Assembly (NCBI GenBank): GCA_052103595.1
Contig: JBQEKC010000001.1
Coordinates: forward strand, 310,001-374,000
Origin: CAMEGH01 sp052103595
GTDB taxonomy: Bacteria; Patescibacteriota; Saccharimonadia; Saccharimonadales; Saccharimonadaceae
Direction of reading: 5' to 3'
DNA length: 64,000 nucleotides
The notes below the pieces were generated by a model that saw nothing but the letters and a program-made list of their open reading frames with translations, had not been told where the DNA came from and ran no database searches. Made by a program: the position numbers and the translations under genes. Below are positions 41,201 to 49,645 of this stretch, piece after piece (positions within the stretch are counted from its first letter, which is position 1; each line of letters begins with the position of its first letter).

Positions 41201-42002
41201 CGTGGAGCTCAAAATCCTTCAAACTCATACGCTTTTCGTCACTTAAGTACGATCCCGTGCCAATACAAAGCAAGATCTCGTGCGCGTCTTGGTCGGCATG
41301 ATTAAGATAGTGTCCGTCGCTACTGACGACACACTCAATATCAAGCTCTTCACTCAAGCGCTCAAGATGCTTATTAATACCAACCTGCACATCCCACTTG
41401 CTTGGGCAATCTGGATGGCCATGGTCCTGCAATTCAAGGTAGTAGCGATCGCCAAAAATACTTTTGTACCAGCTAGCGATTTTTTTAGCCTCTTCATAGT
41501 TATCAACTCGCAGCTGCTCGCCAAGTTCACCACTCGCACACGCGCTGAGCGCGATTAAGCCTTCGTTGTACTGCTCCAGCAATTCATGGTCGATACGCGG
41601 CTTGTAGTACATCCCTTCAAGGTTTGCGAGCGTCGAAAGCTTCATCAGGTTTTTGTAACCAGTTTCGTTCATCGCCAACAAAATAAGGTGGTAGCGTGCT
41701 TTGTCTTTTTGCGGATCACGATCAGCGCGGCCACGTGCGGCTACGTAGGCTTCCATGCCAATGATTGGCTTAACGCCTGCTTTTTTTGCCGCTTTATAAA
41801 AGTCAATCGTACCGCTCATAGTACCATGGTCGGTCATTGCCACGGCTTCCATACCCATGTCTTTGACCGTATTTACAAGGTCGGGGATTTTTGACAGGCC
41901 ATCAAGCAAACTGTGGTGCGTATGATTATGCAAATGCACATAATCCGACACTTTCAATTCGCGCCCAATATCCGTTTTTGTGACCGTCTCTACACTCCCC
42001 AT
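38265..42002 (-). CDS. dnaE: DNA polymerase III subunit alpha
   Basis: The 1245-residue replicative polymerase has an N-terminal PHP domain (YVHLHNHTHHSLLDGLSKI, residues 21-39), the polymerase core with PDVDIDIQDTRR (catalytic aspartates, about residues 435-446), GRGSAAGS, a helix-hairpin-helix region and a C-terminal OB domain (AFVALEDKFGEGEVIVFPNLYE). Length fits DnaE1. TATAAT (42013-42018) ends 10 nt before the ATG, leaving a leader of only a few bases. A terminator overlaps its stop. Confidence 0.95.
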   Translation of the reverse strand: MGSVETVTKTDIGRELKVSDYVHLHNHTHHSLLDGLSKIPDLVNTVKDMGMEAVAMTDHGTMSGTIDFYKAAKKAGVKPIIGMEAYVAARGRADRDPQKDKARYHLILLAMNETGYKNLMKLSTLANLEGMYYKPRIDHELLEQYNEGLIALSACASGELGEQLRVDNYEEAKKIASWYKSIFGDRYYLELQDHGHPDCPSKWDVQVGINKHLERLSEELDIECVVSSDGHYLNHADQDAHEILLCIGTGSYLSDEKRMSLKDFELHVTDPKDIIARWSKTNPRAVANTKNIADRCNVEIKLGGILIPKFPTPNGETEKAYLDHLVYKGMAMRYLDKSEEEAIKLSDAQVRELLSKDQLERLDMEMAVLDNMGYNGYFLIVQDFINWGKSRGIIFGPGRGSAAGSIIAFALNITDLDPLKYDLLFERFLNPDRISMPDVDIDIQDTRRNEVIEYCTQKYGVDRVANIATFGTMAARASVRDVARVLQVPYGESDRLAKLIPPPAQGRHIPIRKSLVEDADLKKEYETNPTAKTVYDFASQLEGTIRSHGVHACGVVIAPDDLVKYVPLEMAQKGVVATQFPMGEVEELGLLKMDFLGLSNLSIINNAMRIIKKVYGTEIDLSTLPLDDEEAYKLFQRGDTTGVFQLESAGMKRYLRGLKPTRFEDIIAMVALYRPGPMQFIDSFIKRKHGEEPITYLHEGMKNSLENTYGILVYQEQFMQISKEWCGFTGGQADTLRKAVGKKKIDLMKKVKPEFVEGAINVGGATKEIAETFWDQLEEFANYCFNKSHAACYALISYWTAYLKAHYPDAFMAALMTSDQDDTERLAIEMTECKHMGIDVLAPDVNESFMEFAVVPNESTIRFGMAAVKGVGEGAVEELLRARDLDGKFKSVEDFAKRVSSRKFNKKAWEALIKCGGFDSMGDRSDLLYNLETIQAFASKVQKEAASGQTDLFGMMGDDAFNVQPSVSLTPAPAKHTDKERLTWERELMGLYISAHPLDSYATYLNEQTQPLTQLTPAYDSRKMTVGGLISSVRTIITKSGTKMAFVALEDKFGEGEVIVFPNLYEQVGAKLVQDAVVRISGKNSARDRDGNLGDESKLIADEIVLVDDKEITSYEATGRKMDGPKMSGQVKKERRENYKAMKSGKSLPKKVSAEVKEEKKTVVAPPVPEALHQTLYIKIKNPDDHEALMSLKQACKAYPGMVEVILVLGEEKKSAIRLPFKVEDNAALLGSLVKSLGEDAVVLK

Positions 42003-42058
42003 AGCTCTTCTTATTATAGCGCATGTCGGCTCATTTTCTGCCGTAGTTTACACAATAG

Positions 42059-42091
42059 AAAAAGACCTCGCCGTAACAACGAGGTCTTTTT
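42059..42091 (-). terminator. Terminator of the galU-ytxH operon
   Basis: AAAAGACCTCG (42060-42070) pairs with CGAGGTCTTTT (42080-42090); a T-run follows on the minus strand. Confidence 0.85.
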
Positions 42092-42099
42092 ACGCGAGA

Positions 42100-42327
42100 C
42101 TATTTTTTCAAGTCGCGGATTTTTTGTTCGGCGGTGTCGCGAGCTTCTTCAGCCTTGGCGCGAACATCGTCCATTTTATCTGCAGCTTGATCTTTCATAT
42201 CTTCTGCTTTTTTCTTGATATCAGCGCGAGTTTCTTTACCGCTCTTTGGTGCAGTTAGAATACCTGCAACAACACCTGTTGCTGCGCCGATAATAGCACC
42301 GAGTGCAAATTTACTTCCTTTTGACAT
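42100..42327 (-). CDS. YtxH-like small stress-type protein, 75 aa
   Basis: It has an N-terminal glycine-zipper membrane segment (FALGAIIGAATGVVAGILTAPKSGKETR, residues 7-34), which is the YtxH signature, followed by a charged amphipathic helix. YtxH proteins are linked to general stress in Bacillus but have no known biochemistry. The ATG has GGGG 6 nt upstream and overlaps the preceding 88-aa gene by 17 nt. Confidence 0.78.
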   Translation of the reverse strand: MSKGSKFALGAIIGAATGVVAGILTAPKSGKETRADIKKKAEDMKDQAADKMDDVRAKAEEARDTAEQKIRDLKK

Positions 42328-42577
42328 TGGATTCCCCTTTGCGTCGCTTATTCAATAATCCTAACACCATTCTACCAGCAAGGGCCGGCTTCGTAAACCG
42401 CCCAACGCTCATCATCAGACTATTTGCCTTGGTGATAGTTCGTTCGGTATCATCTGCAATATGCTTAATTTGCCGACTAATACGAATGAGTAATACCACC
42501 AAAAAACTCAGCAAAATCAAGAAAATAATCAAGACAATCGAAAGGAGAATAACGAGAATACCTGCTGCGCCATCCAT
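42311..42577 (-). CDS. Small membrane protein (DUF948-like), 88 aa
   Basis: One long hydrophobic stretch (residues 6-34) is followed by a helical region RISRQIKHIADDTERTITKANSLM and a basic tail. This resembles the DUF948 proteins often encoded beside YtxH, and here it precedes one. It starts directly after the galU stop, so it is translated from the galU mRNA. The function is unknown; together with YtxH it may form a cell-envelope stress pair. Confidence 0.65.
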   Translation of the reverse strand: MDGAAGILVILLSIVLIIFLILLSFLVVLLIRISRQIKHIADDTERTITKANSLMMSVGRFTKPALAGRMVLGLLNKRRKGESNVKRK

Positions 42578-43453
42578 TTACGTAAGCCTCTCAACCAAAT
42601 ACTGATGCAGCTCTTCGCCGTATTCGCTACTTTCGAGTGCCACATCAACTACCGCTTTAATATACTTCAGCTGGTCACCCGTATCATGCCATACCCCTTC
42701 GATAATACGGCCATACACTTCGTCGCTTTGCGCGAGCTCGTTAATACTATCCGCTAAGGTAATTTCGCCATTTTTATCAATTTGCTCTTTGGCAATAAGT
42801 GGCAATATATCTGGCGTGAGCAGGTAGCCGCCAATACTCGCAAGGTTGCTAGGTGCATTTGCTTCACCTGGTTTTTCAACCAACTTCGTTAGTTGGTAAG
42901 CACCGCTCTGCTCGTCAGACTTAATCGCTGCCATACCGTATTTATCAGCATCTTTTTTGTCGACTTCAATCAGTGAAATCACCGATTTACCGGTCGCCTT
43001 GTGCGCTTCTAATAGCTGCACGGCGCGTGGCACTTCAGCGCGGAAAAAGTCGTCCGCAAAGAACACAAAAAACGGCTCGTCGTCATCAATCAAATGTTGC
43101 ACGTTCAGCACTGGACGCGCGTTACCTTTTGGTGTTCCTTTTTGGCGCACGTAGATAAAGTTAGCCATTTCGGCGATGTTTTTAATTTGGTCGGCTTTAT
43201 CGTTTTTACCTTTTTCGCGCAGCTCGGCTTCGAGTTCATCACTACGGTCAAAGTGATCTTCAATTGAACGTTTTGTACTGCCCGTGACAATAATGATTTC
43301 CGTCACGCCAGCCGCCACCGCTTCTTCGACAATCAGCTGAATAACTGGGCGGTCAATAATCGGCAACATTTCTTTTGGCATCGCTTTAGTTTGCGGCAAA
43401 AATCGCGTCCCGAGCCCTGCAGCACAAATGACAGCCTTGGTTGGTTGTTTCAT
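42578..43453 (-). CDS. galU: UTP-glucose-1-phosphate uridylyltransferase
   Basis: The 291-residue nucleotidyltransferase makes UDP-glucose. It has the N-terminal nucleotide-binding AAGLGTRFLPQTKAMPKEMLPI (residues 10-31), VTGSTKRSIEDHFD, the metal-binding FFADDFF and VEKPGEAN. Length is normal. The start at 43453 is the first ATG after a GAGGG Shine-Dalgarno; the frame continues to a TTG at 43468 that is less likely. A TACAAT box near 43495 gives a short leader. It pairs with Pgm (11672) in glucose activation. Confidence 0.93.
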   Translation of the reverse strand: MKQPTKAVICAAGLGTRFLPQTKAMPKEMLPIIDRPVIQLIVEEAVAAGVTEIIIVTGSTKRSIEDHFDRSDELEAELREKGKNDKADQIKNIAEMANFIYVRQKGTPKGNARPVLNVQHLIDDDEPFFVFFADDFFRAEVPRAVQLLEAHKATGKSVISLIEVDKKDADKYGMAAIKSDEQSGAYQLTKLVEKPGEANAPSNLASIGGYLLTPDILPLIAKEQIDKNGEITLADSINELAQSDEVYGRIIEGVWHDTGDQLKYIKAVVDVALESSEYGEELHQYLVERLT

Positions 43454-43514
43454 CTTCCCTCTTTTCAATTGGTTAGATAGTGGTACTTTTATTGTACTAC
43501 GAATGTAGCGTAAG

Positions 43515-44954
43515 CTACAGTTTTGCCTTGATGATTTCGGTAGCCATCGCCGGGTTTGCCTGCCCCTTCGACTGCTTCATCACTTGGCCAACCAGATAGC
43601 CAATCGCTTTTTCGTTGCCTGATTTAATATCTTCGATTGCCTTTCGACTCGCAGGATCAGCGAGCACCGCATCAACAATTGCCTCAATTGCCGATGAGTC
43701 ACTATTTTGCAACATGTTGCGACGTTCTGCTACTTGACGTGGAGATTCGTCACTCGCTACAAGCTCAAGGAAAATTTCTTTTGCGTTTGAACTCGAGAGT
43801 TCTTTTTTTAGCACCATTGTGGCAAGTTCAATAAAAACACCTGAGTTGTCGTGCTGTACAATTGCCGGCGCATCATCTTCGCTGCGGCCGAGTGCGCTGG
43901 CAAACCAGTGCGCAACTTTGGTTGCCGCTTCGTCACCTGCCTCTGTCTGTACAGCGCTCAAAATCTGAGCGTGTTTTTGAACACCAAGCAGCGCATCAAC
44001 TACCGAACGATCAAGCCCCAGTGGCGCCCATTCTTCGCGATAGACACTTGGAAGTTTTGGCACGGTACGCTGAATATCGGTGACTTCCTCTGGGGTAAGA
44101 ACAATCGGTGGAATATCCGCATCGGGCATGTAGCGGTAATCTTGTGCATCTTCTTTGCTGCGCTGGCTTGTGGTGGTTTGCGTGTCGTCATTCCAGCCAC
44201 GCGTTTCTTGCACCACGCGCTCGCCACTTTCAAGCAAATCAACCTGGCGTTTAAACTCGTATTCAGCTGCGCGCTCAACACTGCGGAACGAGTTAAGGTT
44301 TTTTACCTCAGCACGTTTCCCAAGTTCTGTTGCACCTTTTTTTGCGACCGAAATATTTACGTCAAAGCGCATGTTGCCATGGTACAAATCGCCGTGCGTA
44401 ACACCCGCATACGTCATGCGACGGTACAGCTCGGTTGCATACGCACGGGCCTCTTCTGCCGAATGAATATCCGGTTCAGACACAATTTCAATCAATGGCG
44501 TGCCGGCGCGGTTCAAATCGACCAAGCTGTGGTCGCCGTGATGCGTCAATTTGCCGGCGTCTTCTTCCATATGTGCGTGATGAATTCGCACATTCACCGT
44601 GCTGCCGTCTTCTAATGGAACTTCCACGATGCCCGGGCCAATAATCGGCTGGTACATTTGCGTGGTTTGGTAGCCCTTTGGCAAATCCGGGTAAAAATAA
44701 TGCTTGCGATCAAATCGGCTCTCAAGCGCGACATCGCTCCCAAGTGCAGCGGCAGCTTTTACCGCCAACACCACCGCTTCACGATTGAGTACTGGCAGCA
44801 TTCCTGGCAAAGCATAATCAACTGGGCTCACATGCTCGTTCGGTTCAGAAAAACGTGAGTCGTTATCAGCAGCGCTAAATAACTTCGTCTTTGTCGCTAA
44901 CTGCACGTGGCATTCAATGCCGATCGTCATATCATATTCGTTATATACACTCAT
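43515..44954 (-). CDS. gatB: Asp/Glu-tRNA amidotransferase subunit B
   Basis: The 479-residue subunit binds the mischarged tRNA and carries out ATP-dependent activation. It has the N-terminal IGIECHVQLATKTKLFS, the PLIEIVSEPDIHSAEEARAY motif and a C-terminal YqeY-like helical tail. GatCAB converts Glu-tRNA(Gln) and/or Asp-tRNA(Asn). The start overlaps the stop of the preceding membrane gene (TAATG). A small hairpin TGTAGC/GCTACA covers its stop codon. Confidence 0.95.
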   Translation of the reverse strand: MSVYNEYDMTIGIECHVQLATKTKLFSAADNDSRFSEPNEHVSPVDYALPGMLPVLNREAVVLAVKAAAALGSDVALESRFDRKHYFYPDLPKGYQTTQMYQPIIGPGIVEVPLEDGSTVNVRIHHAHMEEDAGKLTHHGDHSLVDLNRAGTPLIEIVSEPDIHSAEEARAYATELYRRMTYAGVTHGDLYHGNMRFDVNISVAKKGATELGKRAEVKNLNSFRSVERAAEYEFKRQVDLLESGERVVQETRGWNDDTQTTTSQRSKEDAQDYRYMPDADIPPIVLTPEEVTDIQRTVPKLPSVYREEWAPLGLDRSVVDALLGVQKHAQILSAVQTEAGDEAATKVAHWFASALGRSEDDAPAIVQHDNSGVFIELATMVLKKELSSSNAKEIFLELVASDESPRQVAERRNMLQNSDSSAIEAIVDAVLADPASRKAIEDIKSGNEKAIGYLVGQVMKQSKGQANPAMATEIIKAKL

Positions 44955-45373
44955 TAAATCGCTCCTACGTCTTTCAATCCCTGCTTAAACCCTGCGAGCG
45001 CGCGCCGAGCTACGTTATAATCTGCCTTTACGTCAGTTTCGTGCGCGATACGATTGCGCAATTTGTGCGATGCCCATACCGCATTAGCGTTCGAAAACGC
45101 CGCCGTAGCGCTTTTCATACGCTCACCCATTGTTTGACCCTTGTAATTGGCTTCTTTCAGTGCCGCATCAAGCAATTTATCAGCGTTCAAAATTGCCATG
45201 TGGCAGGCCGATTCGTTATCTTTTTTGAGTGAACCTTCAATCGCCATCCATTTTGTACGATATTTTTGCTGATCGAGCTGCCTTTGATTACGTGTTACGA
45301 TGGCAAGCAAAATTGCGCCGCCAACAATCAAGGCAATAGCAAAGAGAAGGATTACGACAGTACTATTACTCAT
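44954..45373 (-). CDS. Membrane-anchored hypothetical protein between gatA and gatB, 139 aa
   Basis: It has one N-terminal membrane segment (about residues 4-26, VVILLFAIALIVGGAILLAIV) followed by a charged, mostly helical soluble domain of about 110 residues with no recognised motif (includes RTKWMAIEGSLKKDNESACHMAILNADKLLDAALKEANYKG). The start at 45373 has GGAG 7 nt upstream and overlaps the gatA stop by 8 nt; its stop overlaps the gatB start. Its tight coupling suggests a conserved cassette, but a role in amidation is not shown. Confidence 0.75.
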   Translation of the reverse strand: MSNSTVVILLFAIALIVGGAILLAIVTRNQRQLDQQKYRTKWMAIEGSLKKDNESACHMAILNADKLLDAALKEANYKGQTMGERMKSATAAFSNANAVWASHKLRNRIAHETDVKADYNVARRALAGFKQGLKDVGAI

Positions 45374-46748
45374 GCGCACTCTCCACATCGCGAGCAATTG
45401 CTAAAATATCGGCATCTTTTTGGCGTGCTCCAATAATTTGTAAACCGACCGGCAAGCCGTCGCTTTCGCCCACAGGTACACTGACTGCTGGGAAGCCGGC
45501 AATACTTGCTGGCACTGTCATGACGTCTTCCAGGTAGACAGTAAGCGGGTCGATTTCACGGCCAGGGGTAAACGCTGTATTTGGCGCAACTGGGCCAATT
45601 AGCGCGTCGTATTTACGTAGGGCCTCGTTGCATTGTTCGATAATTAACGTCCGAGCCTTCTGCGCCTTTTGGTAGTAAGCATCAAAATAACCACTTGAAA
45701 GTACAAAGCTACCAATAATAATACGGCGTTTGTTTTCTGCCATAAAGCCCTCTGCACGGCTTTTTCGGTAAACGTCGTCGAGCACATTGGCGTCATTTGA
45801 TCGATTACCGTAGCGAATGCCGTCGTATCGGCCCAGATTGCTACTAATTTCTGCCGGCACTACCACGTAATACACTGCCAGTGCATATTTCAGAAGCGGC
45901 AAACTCACCTCTTCAACGATGTAGCCTTGTGACTTCAGTACTTCAATAGCTGCTTGGATACGTGCTCGCACCCCTTCGTTCACTCCGTCTGCCATAAATT
46001 CTTTGATAACGGCAACTTTTTTCGTGGCTGGTGCAGATGTGGCAGGTGTGAAATAATCTGGCAAAGTGGTCATATCTTTGCTGTCGCGTCCGGCCATAAT
46101 GCCCATAACCACTTCAGTGTCAGCGACTGAAGCTGACAATACACCGATAGTATCGGTGCCGCTCGCCATCGCTACAACACCATATCGGCTCACTGCGCCG
46201 TAGGTTGGCTTCAATCCGACCACACCGTTAAAGCTAGCTGGTTGGCGAATAGAACCGCCCGTATCTGTTCCAAGTGCAAACGGCACCACGCCAAGCGCAA
46301 CTGCCGCAGCAGAACCACCGCTACTACCGCCAGCAACACGTTCTGGGTCAACCGCGTTTTTCGTGACGCCAAAGGCCGAATTTTCGGTGCCACCACCGTG
46401 TGCGAATGCATCAAGATTCACTGTACCAATACAGATAGCACCCTCTGCTTCAAGTCGCTCAACCGCCTCAGCCTGCAGGGGCGCTTCAAACGAGTCCAAG
46501 AATCGACTGGCAGCAGTTGTTGCGCCATCAAAATGAAGGAAGTTATCTTTGAGTGCAAACGGCACCCCCGCCAACTTACCGGTAATTTCGCCAGCATCAA
46601 CTGCCGCAGCACGCTCTAGTGCGCGAGTTCGCGTAAGGTGTAAAAACACGTTGTGATCAGCTGTAGCCTCAGCTGCGCGCAGTGCTGCTTCGACTTGTGC
46701 AGTTGCGCTCGATTCGGCGATAGCTTTTTGTACATCTGTGATCGTCAT
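45366..46748 (-). CDS. gatA: Asp/Glu-tRNA amidotransferase subunit A
   Basis: The 460-residue amidase-signature enzyme releases ammonia from glutamine for the transamidation. The Ser-cisSer-Lys triad region is visible as PFALKDNFLHFDGA (Lys, about residues 66-79) and GGSSGGSAAAVA with DTGGSIRQPASFNGVVGLKPTYG (about residues 141-184). Length is a little short but complete. The ATG overlaps the gatC TGA (ATGA). Confidence 0.95.
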   Translation of the reverse strand: MTITDVQKAIAESSATAQVEAALRAAEATADHNVFLHLTRTRALERAAAVDAGEITGKLAGVPFALKDNFLHFDGATTAASRFLDSFEAPLQAEAVERLEAEGAICIGTVNLDAFAHGGGTENSAFGVTKNAVDPERVAGGSSGGSAAAVALGVVPFALGTDTGGSIRQPASFNGVVGLKPTYGAVSRYGVVAMASGTDTIGVLSASVADTEVVMGIMAGRDSKDMTTLPDYFTPATSAPATKKVAVIKEFMADGVNEGVRARIQAAIEVLKSQGYIVEEVSLPLLKYALAVYYVVVPAEISSNLGRYDGIRYGNRSNDANVLDDVYRKSRAEGFMAENKRRIIIGSFVLSSGYFDAYYQKAQKARTLIIEQCNEALRKYDALIGPVAPNTAFTPGREIDPLTVYLEDVMTVPASIAGFPAVSVPVGESDGLPVGLQIIGARQKDADILAIARDVESAHE

Positions 46749-47038
46749 AATACTTTTGGCACCTTAATTTGATTATTGCTAACATTGTCGCCAGCAGTTG
46801 CAAGCAACGTATCACGAGATGGCAATGCTGTATCGACTTCATCGTTGCGCCATACGTTTTGCAAATCAGTTACTTGGTAAGTTGGAGTGACACCGTTGGT
46901 ATCAAGCTCCCCGAGCTGGTCAACATACCCAAGAATACTCTCGATATCAGTCGTCAAGCCTGCCGCTTCGTCGGAGGTGAGTTCAAGCGCACTAAGGGTA
47001 GCAAGTCGCTCTAGCGTCTCTGTAGTAATATGTGTCAT
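46745..47038 (-). CDS. gatC: Asp/Glu-tRNA amidotransferase subunit C
   Basis: The 97-residue stabilising subunit wraps around GatA and GatB. It has ETLERLATLSALELTSDEAAGLTTDIESILGYVDQLGELDTNGVTPTYQ, the typical GatC helical pair and linker. It is the first gene of gatC-gatA-unknown-gatB. A TACAAT box (47045-47050) ends 6 nt before the ATG, suggesting a leaderless mRNA. Confidence 0.93.
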   Translation of the reverse strand: MTHITTETLERLATLSALELTSDEAAGLTTDIESILGYVDQLGELDTNGVTPTYQVTDLQNVWRNDEVDTALPSRDTLLATAGDNVSNNQIKVPKVL

Positions 47039-47093
47039 TCTCTTATTGTAGCCACTCTATAGAGACAAATCAACCCGCCAAGGCAACAGATTA

Positions 47094-49619
47094 CTATTGC
47101 CAGTTGGTTGGATTTTGTGGTGGCGTTTGCTGTGGCGACTGTGTTTGATCAGGAGCTGGTGTCTGCGGCGCTGGCTGTACATACGGCTGGTTTGGCACGG
47201 ATGGAGTAACGGTTTGCTGTGGAGTAGGTGTCTGCGTTGATGGTTGCGGACCATACGACGGTATCGGTGTTGGTGTTGGTCGCCACTGATTTGCGTTAAT
47301 GTACTGACCACCTGCGGTTACTCCATATTGCGTTTCATACTTTGGACGAACAAAAATCTTTACCATGATACGCGCAATAATCAGCAACATCAGCATTAAT
47401 CCAGCAATAAGCGCTACAATTTGTGCAATCAACACGCCTGTATTAAAGCCTGAGGTATCAGTTGCACTACCAATTTGCGACTTTGCATAATTTGCAAATG
47501 GCGTTGCGAGATAATTTTGTGGATACAAACGTGCTGAATCGTTAAAGAATTCGGCAGCCTGTGTGTAATTGCCTTTCACAAGTTCCTTGAGAGCACGATC
47601 CCACGTGTCAGTGACAGGACTTTCTGCGTGCAATGATACGTTTCGCGAGCGAGCAATATTACCAATTTCTGACGTATCACGCAGCACCGTGCTTGCAAAA
47701 CAATTTCCACCAGGACAGTTGAGGTTATTATACGTCGCTACACCAATCACCTGCGCGCTTTGATTCAAGGCTGGTGCACCCGCCAAACCAGCGTGTGATG
47801 CAGTCCTGATCGAGAGAATGCGCTGTGCGTTGCTGCCATTATACACTTCTCCAGCTGCACCTTGTCGAAAGAGCGGCGTTGTGCGCAGTTGGCCTGAGGC
47901 TAGCGTTCCCACCGCATACATCGGCATACCAATCACATCAACTGGCGTGTCTTGCGGAATATTCATATCCGACGCAAGCGAAAGCCCAGGATATGTACCG
48001 TCGTTGCCAACTTTTAGCAGTGCGATATCGTCGGCAATCACATCACCGTTATACACTTGCTCTTGTGTTTTATCGGTAGTGTAGCGATCACCTTCAAGTT
48101 CCGCCCCAATTACACTGTCTGACAATGCGAATTCAAGCGATCCGTTACCACGTTCATTAACGACAATTGGCTTGTCTTGTAGTTGCACTGCATAGCTATA
48201 TTCTTCTTTCGCGATAGAGATATTTTCAGGTGATATTTTTGCGCTCAATGCATTTACCTTTTCAACAACGTCTTGGTTGCGCTCTTGTACGCCCGCCACA
48301 ATCGCATCGGCATCGGTTTGCATAATCAAACGAGCCTCTACCATATAGTCAAGCACGCGATCAAGCCGTTCGTACATTTGCGACGAACCTGGGGCGTTAA
48401 TGATATATGAACGAATTGCCTCTTCAGGCTTAACTTTTGTTGTACTTGCTGATGTCGCAATCAACCCATCACGCGACACAAAGAAACCTGTCCCAGCTTT
48501 ATCAACACAAGCACCGGTTAACAACGGACCTTCACCACCTGACGGCAGCGTCAATTTGACGTCTGCACAGTAAATTGCACCGACACGCACTACCGAGGGC
48601 GCTGCTCGCGCAAAAACATAGAAATCAGAACTTTCACTCAAATACGGGGAAATATGCGCCGTCTGACCAGCTGGTTCGTCTTCTGTTGGCGTATCTTCTA
48701 CGGCGTCATCACTCGCCGTGTTCTCATCGGTGGCATCAACTTCGTCATCGTTTTCGTCATTGAGCATTGCTTTATTTGCATCTTTTGCGCTTTTATCAGT
48801 TACAAGTGCGTCGGCTTCAGGCTCTTGATAGGTTATTTGTTCAAGCACGCCTTCCAACTGTGGCAATACAGCAAAATTACCCGAGCGAATATTATTAATA
48901 CATGCCACGAATGGACGATCGTGCTGCACTGTCATATAACAATCTTCGCGACGTAAACTCGTCACACCGTGTTCTTCGTTTTTACTTGTAAAGACAAGTT
49001 TTCGATATTCTGTATCGCCGTGCGTTTGTACCTCAACGTCACCAGCGGTCGTCCAGCGATCAGTTTCACGCTGCAGCTTCGTCTGTTGCACCAACTGATC
49101 GATCTTCGAAAGGTCGGTGTACTCCTTTTTGCCATCAAACTGTTTCCAAAAGTCACCATCAAGGCTCGTGGTGATACGAAGTTCTGGCGACATCATTGTA
49201 ATTTCGCTCCGTGAAGCTTGGCTTGTCTCAATTGGGCGCAAGCGAACAACAGTATATGGACGCTTTTCGGTGAGGTCACTTGAAGAATATGTCACTTCAT
49301 CGGCAAACCCAAAGCCGGCAAGTTCACGCGTGTTAAACGGAATAGAAACACCTAGCGACGACTCGATCGTTTCCATCTGTGGCGATGCCGAAGCTGGCTC
49401 AATCACCGCTGCTGCACCAGCCAAGGTTTTGCCTGTGTCGGACGACGTTTTAAAGCTAAGTACTAACCACGCAATAAGCGCAATCACCAACACAACACCC
49501 GCAATAATCATCGCAATAAGCAAGATACCGGCTGCCGTTGGTTTTTTCTTGGGTTTTGCGCTTGGCTGCATTGGCTGCATTGGCGACTGCTGTGGTTGGT
49601 ATGGTTGTTGTGGTTGCAT
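47094..49619 (-). CDS. Membrane protein with trypsin-like protease fold lacking the catalytic triad
   Basis: The 841-residue protein has a Pro/Gln-rich cytoplasmic start, a membrane segment (about residues 35-60), an extracytoplasmic beta domain, an acidic linker, an HtrA-like domain (about 345-640), a second membrane segment (about 715-745) and a Pro/Gln/Thr-rich cytoplasmic tail. In the protease domain GTGFFVSRDGLIATSAS lacks the histidine expected after TN, ADDIALLKV keeps the aspartate, and HAGLAGAPAL has Ala in place of the GNSGGP serine. ATG 49619 is chosen because ATG 49631 overlaps the -10 box. Confidence 0.75.
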   Translation of the reverse strand: MQPQQPYQPQQSPMQPMQPSAKPKKKPTAAGILLIAMIIAGVVLVIALIAWLVLSFKTSSDTGKTLAGAAAVIEPASASPQMETIESSLGVSIPFNTRELAGFGFADEVTYSSSDLTEKRPYTVVRLRPIETSQASRSEITMMSPELRITTSLDGDFWKQFDGKKEYTDLSKIDQLVQQTKLQRETDRWTTAGDVEVQTHGDTEYRKLVFTSKNEEHGVTSLRREDCYMTVQHDRPFVACINNIRSGNFAVLPQLEGVLEQITYQEPEADALVTDKSAKDANKAMLNDENDDEVDATDENTASDDAVEDTPTEDEPAGQTAHISPYLSESSDFYVFARAAPSVVRVGAIYCADVKLTLPSGGEGPLLTGACVDKAGTGFFVSRDGLIATSASTTKVKPEEAIRSYIINAPGSSQMYERLDRVLDYMVEARLIMQTDADAIVAGVQERNQDVVEKVNALSAKISPENISIAKEEYSYAVQLQDKPIVVNERGNGSLEFALSDSVIGAELEGDRYTTDKTQEQVYNGDVIADDIALLKVGNDGTYPGLSLASDMNIPQDTPVDVIGMPMYAVGTLASGQLRTTPLFRQGAAGEVYNGSNAQRILSIRTASHAGLAGAPALNQSAQVIGVATYNNLNCPGGNCFASTVLRDTSEIGNIARSRNVSLHAESPVTDTWDRALKELVKGNYTQAAEFFNDSARLYPQNYLATPFANYAKSQIGSATDTSGFNTGVLIAQIVALIAGLMLMLLIIARIMVKIFVRPKYETQYGVTAGGQYINANQWRPTPTPIPSYGPQPSTQTPTPQQTVTPSVPNQPYVQPAPQTPAPDQTQSPQQTPPQNPTNWQ

Positions 49620-49645
49620 AATTGCCCCCATTTTACCACAAACCG

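Noticed and set aside
49620..49631. ATG at 49631 as the start of the protease-like protein.
   Set aside because: It overlaps the TAAAAT box; the next ATG at 49619 lies 10 nt downstream of the box.
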